Below, in pieces: positions 54,001-62,900 of a stretch of DNA of 64,000 nucleotides; positions within the stretch are counted from its first letter, which is position 1; every line of letters begins with the position of its first letter. The notes under the pieces were generated by a model, which did no database searches, had not been told where the DNA came from, and saw nothing but the letters and a program-made list of their open reading frames with translations. This DNA comes from Pseudovibrio sp. Tun.PSC04-5.I4 (lineage in GTDB: Bacteria; Pseudomonadota; Alphaproteobacteria; Rhizobiales; Stappiaceae). The position numbers were made by a program, and so were the translations under genes. Where the stretch lies: NCBI RefSeq assembly GCF_900104145.1, contig NZ_FNLB01000008.1, positions 546,842 through 610,841 on the forward strand. Reading direction: 5' to 3'.

Positions 54001-54775
54001 TTGACCGTGTTACCAAAACACAGCGGCCACCTAATATAAGTGGAGCTAAAATTTCAAGAGTAGCTATATCAAAAGTCAAGTTGGTAACTGCTGCCAAAAC
54101 ATCGCCAGCTGTGAGCTCAAGGACCGCTGTTAAGCTAGATAACGCCCCATTTAATCCTCCATGACGGATCATGACCCCTTTAGGGTGTCCGGTTGAGCCG
54201 GACGTGTAAGTCACATAGGCAAGGTTTTCAGCATCCACCGTCACATCCGGTGAGCTTTGAGGATATTGGCGAATGATCTCCGCATCGGCCTGCAAACACA
54301 CCAACGGATGATCACTGACCAATCCTGAATGAGCATCATCACATACAACAAGAGAGGCCCCCGCATCCTGCAGCATAAACGCTAACCGGTCAGGCGGATA
54401 GGCAGGATCAAGTGGAAGGTAGGCACCTCCAGCCTTGAGGATGGCCAGCAAACTCACAACCATCTCAGCTGACCGGTCAACGCACAAGCCAACAATAACT
54501 TCTGGGCCAACTCCAAGAGTACGCAGATGATGGGCAAGCTGATTGGCACGAGCCTCTAACTCACCATAACTTAAACACTGCCCCTCAAACTCCACTGCAA
54601 CTGCATCTGGCTGTCGGGCAACCTGTTCAGCAATAAGCTCATGCAAGCAACGGTCTTGCGGATAATCTGCTGCCGTTGCATTCCACTCTTCTAAAACCTG
54701 ATGACGTTCTGCCTCATCAAGCAGTGAGAGCGTGGAGATCTTCTGCTCTGGATCTGCGGAGGCCATCGCCGCCAA
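50855..54775 (-). CDS. NRPS, middle part: A(Gly)-T-C-A(partial), frame-separated from both neighbours
   Basis: The 1306-residue frame holds an A domain from DRCLHELIAEQVARQPDAVA, including the A3 motif YTSGSTGHPKGVM and the Gly-type core, then a T domain (about 53,060), a C domain (about 52,870-51,670) and the first half of the next A domain to LIVPLHARI. The frame breaks at about 50,860-50,920; joining to LVGSVLTNQISARAITTLML needs one extra base. At the 5' side the frame breaks at about 54,790, where CCAGGCG of all other modules reads CTAACG. The mirror copy has the intact version of that site. It is therefore part of one long gene with the flanking frames. Confidence 0.88.
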   Translation of the reverse strand: MAAMASADPEQKISTLSLLDEAERHQVLEEWNATAADYPQDRCLHELIAEQVARQPDAVAVEFEGQCLSYGELEARANQLAHHLRTLGVGPEVIVGLCVDRSAEMVVSLLAILKAGGAYLPLDPAYPPDRLAFMLQDAGASLVVCDDAHSGLVSDHPLVCLQADAEIIRQYPQSSPDVTVDAENLAYVTYTSGSTGHPKGVMIRHGGLNGALSSLTAVLELTAGDVLAAVTNLTFDIATLEILAPLILGGRCVLVTRSSAVDGLALTNILKSSRVTVLQATPTTWYLLLETGGIPSGLRKILCGGEALSRDLAGGLTACHEHVWNLYGPSETTIWSALHKVTSGKASVPIGHPIWNTQLYVLDGGLEPVPVGVSGELYIGGVGLARGYLGRPDLTAERFVPDPFGSAGGRLYRTGDRVCRRADGALEFLGRYDHQVKLRGYRIETGEIEAALTSHPSVGQAAVLLRADGPGEGRLVAYVVGDASAGDLRAHLQQTLPDYMVPAAFVTLSALPLTPNGKLDRKALPEPDDSGLVRKAYIAPRTPVEEMLTSIWAEVLGVTQVGVEDNFFDLGGHSLLAMQVMARVGQAFAVEIPLKALFEAPCVKDLAAAVELALGLGRTMEDLPLDPVDRSGALKLSHSQERLWFLDQLAPEQSAYNVSGAVRLNGALDVPSLERAFAALIERHESLRTRIVEEEGVGYQVIDPPADFLLKITDVDGLSSEQLKAHMQDLTAARFDLLTGPLFRAELLRLAADRHVLVVSIHHIVSDAWSIGVLVRELGELYAAQCEERPADLPTLPVQYADYAAWQRRWLEGERLEGQLSYWCDKLQELPTLDLPTDHPRPAVMSGHGARIEVTFPAELSGALTALSQREGVTLFMVLLAAFQVLLSRHSEQNDVVVGAPVAGRRRPELEGLIGFFVNTLVLRGNLSDDPSVHDLLVRTRELALEAYGHQDVPFERLVEALQPQRDLSRHPLFQAMLVLQNAPGDAMALPGLSVQSEPLTGNMTKFDLTLSLSETREGLRGRLEYSTDLFEASTMERLVVHLERLLAAMASADPEQKISTLSLLDEAERHQVLEEWNATAADYPQDRCLHELIAEQAARQPDAVAVEFEGQCLSYGELEARANQLAHHLRTLGVGPEVIVGLCVDRSAEMVVSLLAILKAGGAYLPLDPAYPPDRLAFMLQDAGASLVVCDDAHSGLVSDHPLVCLQADAEIIRQYPQSSPDVTVDAENLAYVIYTSGSTGRPKGVMIRHNGARHSIIALIEVFSITADSRVLQFASFSFDVSVWEIFCTLKAGARLIVPLHARI
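53735..54165 (-). other. A-domain core, module 2: glycine specificity
   Basis: Reads LTFDIATLEILAPLILGG, VLQATPTTWYLL, KILCGGEALS and WNLYGPSETTIWSA. The residues give DILQLGLIWK, which is the classical glycine code as I remember it. The mirror arm carries the same core twice (59,880-60,310, and partly 56,985-57,185), suggesting two consecutive Gly modules. Confidence 0.8.
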
Positions 54776-54795
54776 AAGACGCTCCAGATGGACAA

Positions 54796-56877
54796 CTAAC
54801 GTTCCATTGTCGACGCTTCAAACAGATCTGTGCTGTATTCCAGGCGCCCGCGCAGCCCTTTCCGCGTTTCACTCAAACTCAAAGTAAGATCAAACTTTGC
54901 CGTATTGCCTGTGAGCGGCTCGCTCTGAACGCTTAGACCAGGCAGTGCCATGGCATCCCCTGGAGCGTTTTGCAGCACCAACATTGCCTGGAACAGAGGG
55001 TGGCGAGAAAGATCTCGTTGCGGCTGGAGTGCTTCAACCAACCGCTCAAACGGCACATCTTGATGACCATACGCTTCAAGCGCCAGTTCTCTCGTGCGAA
55101 CCAGAAGGTCATGCACACTGGGATCATCTGACAGATTGCCGCGCAACACCAAGGTGTTGACAAAAAAGCCAATCAGCCCTTCCAGCTCTGGGCGGCGACG
55201 CCCGGCCACAGGGGCACCCACCACCACATCATTTTGCTCGCTGTGACGGCTGAGCAGAACCTGAAAGGCTGCCAGAAGAACCATGAACAAGGTCACGCCT
55301 TCCCGCTGGCTCAAGGCTGTCAACGCGCCTGATAGTTCAGCCGGGAAAGTCACCTCAATCCGGGCCCCATGGCCACTCATCACTGCCGGACGAGGATGAT
55401 CTGTAGGAAGGTCTAATGTTGGAAGCTCCTGAAGCTTGTCACACCAGTACGAAAGCTGCCCCTCCAGACGCTCCCCCTCAAGCCAGCGCCGCTGCCAGGC
55501 GGCATAATCAGCATATTGCACGGGCAGGGTTGGAAGATCGGCTGGCCGTTCCTCACATTGTGCAGCATAAAGCTCTCCCAGTTCCCGCACCAAGACGCCT
55601 ATGGACCAGGCATCAGAAACAATATGATGTATGCTCACAACCAGCACATGGCGATCCGCGGCAAGGCGTAAAAGCTCTGCCCGGAACAAGGGACCAGTCG
55701 AAAGATCAAACCGCGCAGCAGTCAGATCCTGCATGTGTGCCTTCAGCTGTTCTGAGGACAAGCCATCCACATCGGTAATCTTCAATAGGAAATCTGCCGG
55801 CGGATCAATTACCTGATAACCGACCCCCTCTTCTTCTACAATCCGCGTGCGCAAGCTCTCATGACGCTCAATCAGTGCTGCAAACGCCCTTTCAAGTGAA
55901 GGTACATCCAACGCACCATTTAACCTGACTGCCCCGGAAACATTATAAGCAGACTGTTCTGGTGCCAGTTGATCCAAAAACCAAAGACGTTCTTGAGAGT
56001 GTGAAAGCTTCAAAGCCCCACTTCGGTCCACTGGATCCAGAGGCAGATCTTCCATAGTCCGGCCCAAACCGAGAGCCAGCTCGACAGCTGCCGCCAGATC
56101 TTTAACGCATGGTGCCTCGAACAATGCCTTCAACGGTATCTCTACAGCAAAAGCCTGTCCCACACGCGCCATAACCTGCATGGCTAGAAGGGAATGCCCC
56201 CCCAAATCGAAGAAGTTGTCCTCAACGCCGACCTGTGTCACGCCCAGAACTTCTGCCCAGATGCTGGTAAGCATCTCTTCAACTGGTGTACGCGGAGCAA
56301 TATAAGCCTTACGCACCAATCCGCTGTCATCAGGTTCTGGCAGCGCCTTGCGGTCAAGCTTTCCGTTCGGGGTTAAGGGCAGAGCTGACAAAGTAACAAA
56401 TGCCGCTGGAACCATGTAATCAGGCAAGGTCTGCTGAAGATGCGCGCGTAAATCACCTGCGCTTGCATCTCCGACCACATAAGCAACCAGCCGCCCTTCT
56501 CCGGGGCCATCTGCACGTAGCAACACAGCTGCCTGACCAACGGATGGATGCGATGTTAGAGCCGCTTCAATCTCACCGGTCTCGATCCGGTAACCCCGCA
56601 GCTTCACCTGATGGTCGTAGCGACCTAAGAACTCAAGTGCACCATCAGCACGCCGGCAAACCCGGTCTCCGGTGCGGTATAACCGGCCTCCGGCCGAACC
56701 AAACGGATCTGGAACAAAACGTTCCGCGGTCAAATCCGGCCGCCCTAAATAACCACGAGCTAAGCCAACTCCGCCAATGTAAAGCTCGCCTGATACCCCA
56801 ACAGGCACAGGCTCAAGCCCTCCTATCATAGAACGTAAAGCTGAGTGTTCCAGATCGGATGACCGATCCAAGCGCAA
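54796..56877 (-). CDS. NRPS, 5'-most visible part: A(C-terminal half)-T-C
   Basis: The 693 residues start with unrelated sequence (MRLDRSSDLEHSALRSM) from the palindrome junction, then enter an A domain at GGLEPVPVGVSGELYIGGVG. They continue through the A10 motif NGKLDRKAL and a T domain (about 56,200, LGGHSLLAM) to a C domain ending at EYSTDLFEASTMER. The true N terminus of the synthetase is not in the window. The mirror arm shows about 200 bp more of this A domain and suggests a Gly-type core. Small indels near 56,825 (CTCCTATCATAG where others read CTCCATCAAG) mark the approach to the junction. Confidence 0.85.
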   Translation of the reverse strand: MRLDRSSDLEHSALRSMIGGLEPVPVGVSGELYIGGVGLARGYLGRPDLTAERFVPDPFGSAGGRLYRTGDRVCRRADGALEFLGRYDHQVKLRGYRIETGEIEAALTSHPSVGQAAVLLRADGPGEGRLVAYVVGDASAGDLRAHLQQTLPDYMVPAAFVTLSALPLTPNGKLDRKALPEPDDSGLVRKAYIAPRTPVEEMLTSIWAEVLGVTQVGVEDNFFDLGGHSLLAMQVMARVGQAFAVEIPLKALFEAPCVKDLAAAVELALGLGRTMEDLPLDPVDRSGALKLSHSQERLWFLDQLAPEQSAYNVSGAVRLNGALDVPSLERAFAALIERHESLRTRIVEEEGVGYQVIDPPADFLLKITDVDGLSSEQLKAHMQDLTAARFDLSTGPLFRAELLRLAADRHVLVVSIHHIVSDAWSIGVLVRELGELYAAQCEERPADLPTLPVQYADYAAWQRRWLEGERLEGQLSYWCDKLQELPTLDLPTDHPRPAVMSGHGARIEVTFPAELSGALTALSQREGVTLFMVLLAAFQVLLSRHSEQNDVVVGAPVAGRRRPELEGLIGFFVNTLVLRGNLSDDPSVHDLLVRTRELALEAYGHQDVPFERLVEALQPQRDLSRHPLFQAMLVLQNAPGDAMALPGLSVQSEPLTGNTAKFDLTLSLSETRKGLRGRLEYSTDLFEASTMER

Positions 56878-56985
56878 GCAGATGGACTGCGACTGGCCTT
56901 AATTCCTAAACAGTATTTTGCAATGCATGCTATGTTACCGCCAGCGCTCAACAGTATCTTCGGATAGCTAACATTCCCTAGCCCA
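56870..56985. other. Junction between the inverted NRPS arms
   Basis: About 115 bp that match neither arm separate the minus-strand copy (ending at GACCGATC near 56,870) from the plus-strand copy (starting near CCACTTGGTATC at 56,979). There is no coding signal and no IS end. The two arms also stop at different places in the A domain. This looks like low-quality fold-back sequence rather than a biological spacer. Confidence 0.6.
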
Positions 56986-59900
56986 CTTGGTATCTCTTGT
57001 TGGAGACTGGAGGTATACCTTCAGGACTACGAAAGATATTGTGTGGTGGGGAAGCACTATCCGAGATCTTGCAGGTGGGTTAACAGCATGCCATGAGCAT
57101 GTTTGGAATTTATATGGGCCGAGTGAGACGACAATTTGGTCTGCATTGCATAAAGTCACGTCAGGAAAAGCATCTGTTCCGATCGGTCATCCGATCTGGA
57201 ACACTCAGCTTTACGTTCTTGATGGAGGGCTTGAGCCTGTGCCTGTTGGGGTATCAGGCGAGCTTACATTGGCGGAGTTGGCTTAGCTCGTGGTTATTTA
57301 GGGCGGCCGGATTTGACCGCGGAACGTTTTGTTCCAGATCCGTTTGGTTCGGCCGGAGGCCGGTTATACCGCACCGGAGACCGGGTTTGCCGGCGTGCTG
57401 ATGGTGCACTTGAGTTCTTAGGTCGCTACGACCATCAGGTGAAGCTGCGGGGTTACCGGATCGAGACCGGTGAGATTGAAGCGGCTCTAACATCGCATCC
57501 ATCCGTTGGTCAGGCAGCTGTGTTGCTACGTGCAGATGGCCCCGGAGAAGGGCGGCTGGTTGCTTATGTGGTCGGAGATGCAAGCGCAGGTGATTTACGC
57601 GCGCATCTTCAGCAGACCTTGCCTGATTACATGGTTCCAGCGGCATTTGTTACTTTGTCAGCTCTGCCCTTAACCCCGAACGGAAAGCTTGACCGCAAGG
57701 CGCTGCCAGAACCTGATGACAGCGGATTGGTGCGTAAGGCTTATATTGCTCCGCGTACACCAGTTGAAGAGATGCTTACCAGCATCTGGGCAGAAGTTCT
57801 GGGCGTGACACAGGTCGGCGTTGAGGACAACTTCTTCGATTTGGGGGGCATTCCCTTCTAGCCATGCAGGTTATGGCGCGTGTGGGACAGGCTTTTGCTG
57901 TAGAGATACCGTTGAAGGCATTGTTCGAGGCACCATGCGTTAAAGATCTGGCGGCAGCTGTCGAGCTGGCTCTCGGTTTGGGCCGGACTATGGAAGATCT
58001 GCCTCTGGATCCAGTGGACCGAAGTGGGGCTTTGAAGCTTTCACACTCTCAAGAACGTCTTTGGTTTTTGGATCAACTGGCACCAGAACAGTCTGCTTAT
58101 AATGTTTCCGGGGCAGTCAGGTTAAATGGTGCGTTGGATGTACCTTCACTTGAAAGGGCGTTTGCAGCACTGATTGAGCGTCATGAGAGCTTGCGCACGC
58201 GGATTGTAGAAGAAGAGGGGGTCGGTTATCAGGTAATTGATCCGCCGGCAGATTTCCTATTGAAGATTACCGATGTGGATGGCTTGTCCTCAGAACAGCT
58301 GAAGGCACACATGCAGGATCTGACTGCTGCGCGGTTTGATCTTTCGACTGGTCCCTTGTTCCGGGCAGAGCTTTTACGCCTTGCCGCGGATCGCCATGTG
58401 CTGGTTGTGAGCATACATCATATTGTTTCTGATGCCTGGTCCATAGGCGTCTTGGTGCGGGAACTGGGAGAGCTTTATGCTGCACAATGTGAGGAACGGC
58501 CAGCCGATCTTCCAACCCTGCCCGTGCAATATGCTGATTATGCCGCCTGGCAGCGGCGCTGGCTTGAGGGGGAGCGTCTGGAGGGGCAGCTTTCGTACTG
58601 GTGTGACAAGCTTCAGGAGCTTCCAACATTAGACCTTCCTACAGATCATCCTCGTCCGGCAGTGATGAGTGGCCATGGGGCCCGGATTGAGGTGACTTTC
58701 CCGGCTGAACTATCAGGCGCGTTGACAGCCTTGAGCCAGCGGGAAGGCGTGACCTTGTTCATGGTTCTTCTGGCAGCCTTTCAGGTTCTGCTCAGCCGTC
58801 ACAGCGAGCAAAATGATGTGGTGGTGGGTGCCCTGTGGCCGGGCGTCGCCGCCCAGAGCTGGAAGGGCTGATTGGCTTTTTTGTCAACACCTTGGTGTTG
58901 CGCGGCAATCTGTCAGATGATCCCAGTGTGCATGACCTTCTGGTTCGCACGAGAGAACTGGCGCTTGAAGCGTATGGTCATCAAGATGTGCCGTTTGAGC
59001 GGTTGGTTGAAGCACTCCAGCCGCAACGAGATCTTTCTCGCCACCCTCTGTTCCAGGCAATGTTGGTGCTGCAAAACGCTCCAGGGGATGCCATGGCACT
59101 GCCTGGTCTAAGCGTTCAGAGCGAGCCGCTCACAGGCAATACGGCAAAGTTTGATCTTACTTTGAGTTTGAGTGAAACGCGGGAAGGGCTGCGCGGGCGC
59201 CTGGAATACAGCACAGATCTGTTTGAAGCGTCGACAATGGAACGCCTGGTTGTCCATCTGGAGCGTCTTTTGGCGGCGATGGCCTCCGCAGATCCAGAGC
59301 AGAAGATCTCCACGCTCTCACTGCTTGATGAGGCAGAACGTCATCAGGTTTTAGAAGAGTGGAATGCAACGGCAGCAGATTATCCGCAAGACCGTTGCTT
59401 GCATGAGCTTATTGCTGAACAGGTTGCCCGACAGCCAGATGCAGTTGCAGTGGAGTTTGAGGGGCAGTGTTTAAGTTATGGTGAGTTAGAGGCTCGTGCC
59501 AATCAGCTTGCCCATCATCTGCGTACTCTTGGAGTTGGCCCAGAAGTTATTGTTGGCTTGTGCGTTGACCGGTCAGCTGAGATGGTTGTGAGTTTGCTGG
59601 CCATCCTCAAGGCTGGAGGTGCCTACCTTCCACTTGATCCTGCCTATCCGCCTGACCGGTTAGCGTTTATGCTGCAGGATGCGGGGGCCTCTCTTGTTGT
59701 ATGTGATGATGCTCATTCAGGATTGGTCAGTGATCATCCGTTGGTGTGTTTGCAGGCCGATGCGGAGATCATTCGCCAATATCCTCAAAGCTCACCGGAT
59801 GTGACGGTGGATGCTGAAAACCTTGCCTATGTGATTTACACGTCCGGCTCAACCGGACACCCTAAAGGGGTCATGATCCGTCATGGAGGATTAAATGGGG

Positions 59901-62900
59901 CGTTATCTAGCTTAACAGCGGTCCTTGAGCTCACAGCTGGCGATGTTTTGGCAGCAGTTACCAACTTGACTTTTGATATAGCTACTCTTGAAATTTAGCT
60001 CCACTTATATTAGGTGGCCGCTGTGTTTTGGTAACACGGTCAAGCGCAGAGATGGACTTGCCTTAACTAACATATTGAAGAGTAGTCGCGTAACAGTTCT
60101 TCAAGCTACTCCTACCACTTGGTATCTCTTGTTGGAGACTGGAGGTATACCTTCAGGACTACGAAAGATATTGTGTGGTGGGGAAGCACTATCCCGAGAT
60201 CTTGCAGGTGGGTTAACAGCATGCCATGAGCATGTTTGGAATTTATATGGGCCGAGTGAGACGACAATTTGGTCTGCATTGCATAAAGTCACGTCAGGAA
60301 AAGCATCTGTTCCGATCGGTCATCCGATCTGGAACACTCAGCTTTACGTTCTTGATGGAGGGCTTGAGCCTGTGCCTGTTGGGGTATCAGGCGAGCTTTA
60401 CATTGGCGGAGTTGGCTTAGCTCGTGGTTATTTAGGGCGGCCGGATTTGACCGCGGAACGTTTTGTTCCAGATCCGTTTGGTTCGGCCGGAGGCCGGTTA
60501 TACCGCACCGGAGACCGGGTTTGCCGGCGTGCTGATGGTGCACTTGAGTTCTTAGGTCGCTACGACCATCAGGTGAAGCTGCGGGGTTACCGGATCGAGA
60601 CCGGTGAGATTGAAGCGGCTCTAACATCGCATCCATCCGTTGGTCAGGCAGCTGTGTTGCTACGTGCAGATGGCCCCGGAGAAGGGCGGCTGGTTGCTTA
60701 TGTGGTCGGAGATGCAAGCGCAGGTGATTTACGCGCGCATCTTCAGCAGACCTTGCCTGATTACATGGTTCCAGCGGCATTTGTTACTTTGTCAGCTCTG
60801 CCCTTAACCCCGAACGGAAAGCTTGACCGCAAGGCGCTGCCAGAACCTGATGACAGCGGATTGGTGCGTAAGGCTTATATTGCTCCGCGTACACCAGTTG
60901 AAGAGATGCTTACCAGCATCTGGGCAGAAGTTCTGGGCGTGACACAGGTCGGCGTTGAGGACAACTTCTTCGACTTGGGGGGGCATTCCCTTCTAGCCAT
61001 GCAGGTTATGGCGCGTGTGGGACAGGCTTTTGCTGTAGAGATACCGTTGAAGGCATTGTTCGAGGCACCATGCGTTAAAGATCTGGCGGCAGCTGTCGAG
61101 CTGGCTCTCGGTTTGGGCCGGACTATGGAAGATCTGCCTCTGGATCCAGTGGACCGAAGTGGGGCTTTGAAGCTTTCACACTCTCAAGAACGTCTTTGGT
61201 TTTTGGATCAACTGGCACCAGAACAGTCTGCTTATAATGTTTCCGGGGCAGTCAGGTTAAATGGTGCGTTGGATGTACCTTCACTTGAAAGGGCGTTTGC
61301 AGCACTGATTGAGCGTCATGAGAGCTTGCGCACGCGGATTGTAGAAGAAGAGGGGGTCGGTTATCAGGTAATTGATCCGCCGGCAGATTTCCTATTGAAG
61401 ATTACCGATGTGGATGGCTTGTCCTCAGAACAGCTGAAGGCACACATGCAGGATCTGACTGCTGCGCGGTTTGATCTTTCGACTGGTCCCTTGTTCCGGG
61501 CAGAGCTTTTACGCCTTGCCGCGGATCGCCATGTGCTGGTTGTGAGCATACATCATATTGTTTCTGATGCCTGGTCCATAGGCGTCTTGGTGCGGGAACT
61601 GGGAGAGCTTTATGCTGCACAATGTGAGGAACGGCCAGCCGATCTTCCAACCCTGCCCGTGCAATATGCTGATTATGCCGCCTGGCAGCGGCGCTGGCTT
61701 GAGGGGGAGCGTCTGGAGGGGCAGCTTTCGTACTGGTGTGACAAGCTTCAGGAGCTTCCAACATTAGACCTTCCTACAGATCATCCTCGTCCGCAGTGAT
61801 GAGTGGCCATGGGGCCCGGATTGAGGTGACTTTCCCGGCTGAACTATCAGGCGCGTTGACAGCCTTGAGCCAGCGGGAAGGCGTGACCTTGTTCATGGTT
61901 CTTCTGGCAGCCTTTCAGGTTCTGCTCAGCCGTCACAGCGAGCAAAATGATGTGGTGGTGGGTGCCCCTGTGGCCGGGCGTCGCCGCCCAGAGCTGGAAG
62001 GGCTGATTGGCTTTTTTGTCAACACCTTGGTGTTGCGCGGCAATCTGTCAGATGATCCCAGTGTGCATGACCTTCTGGTTCGCACGAGAGAACTGGCGCT
62101 TGAAGCGTATGGTCATCAAGATGTGCCGTTTGAGCGGTTGGTTGAAGCACTCCAGCCGCAACGAGATCTTTCTCGCCACCCTCTGTTCCAGGCAATGTTG
62201 GTGCTGCAAAACGCTCCAGGGGATGCCATGGCACTGCCTGGTCTAAGCGTTCAGAGCGAGCCGCTCACAGGCAATATGACAAAGTTTGATCTTACTTTGA
62301 GTTTGAGTGAAACGCGGGAAGGGCTGCGCGGGCGCCTGGAATACAGCACAGATCTGTTTGAAGCGTCGACAATGGAACGCCTGGTTGTCCATCTGGAGCG
62401 TCTTTTGGCGGCGATGGCCTCCGCAGATCCAGAGCAGAAGATCTCCACGCTCTCACTGCTTGATGAGGCAGAACGTCATCAGGTTTTAGAAGAGTGGAAT
62501 GCAACGGCAGCAGATTATCCGCAAGACCGTTGCTTGCATGAGCTTATTGCTGAACAGGCTGCCCGACAGCCAGATGCAGTTGCAGTGGAGTTTGAGGGGC
62601 AGTGTTTAAGTTATGGTGAGTTAGAGGCTCGTGCCAATCAGCTTGCCCATCATCTGCGTACTCTTGGAGTTGGCCCAGAAGTTATTGTTGGCTTGTGCGT
62701 TGACCGGTCAGCTGAGATGGTTGTGAGTTTGCTGGCCATCCTCAAGGCTGGAGGTGCCTACCTTCCGCTTGATCCTGCCTATCCGCCTGACCGGTTAGCG
62801 TTTATGCTGCAGGATGCGGGGGCCTCTCTTGTTGTATGTGATGATGCTCATTCAGGATTGGTCAGTGATCATCCGTTGGTGTGTTTGCAGGCCGATGCGG

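Larger units (their letters stand above)
38916..56877 (-). repeat. Six near-identical NRPS modules, period about 3.13-3.18 kb
   Basis: The same antisense landmark falls at 40616, 43784, 46952, 50132, 53263 and 56400, giving periods of 3168, 3168, 3180, 3131 and 3137 bp. Between these, C domains, T domains and the N- and C-terminal parts of A domains are almost identical, differing by a handful of bases per copy. Only a 0.43-0.47 kb A-domain core varies and accounts for the length differences. Recombination between copies and assembly collapse are both likely in such a region. Confidence 0.93.

Noticed and set aside
38916..56877. CRISPR-like interpretation of the periodic sequence
   Set aside because: The period is over 3 kb and coding; no short direct repeats with unique spacers and no cas genes were seen.
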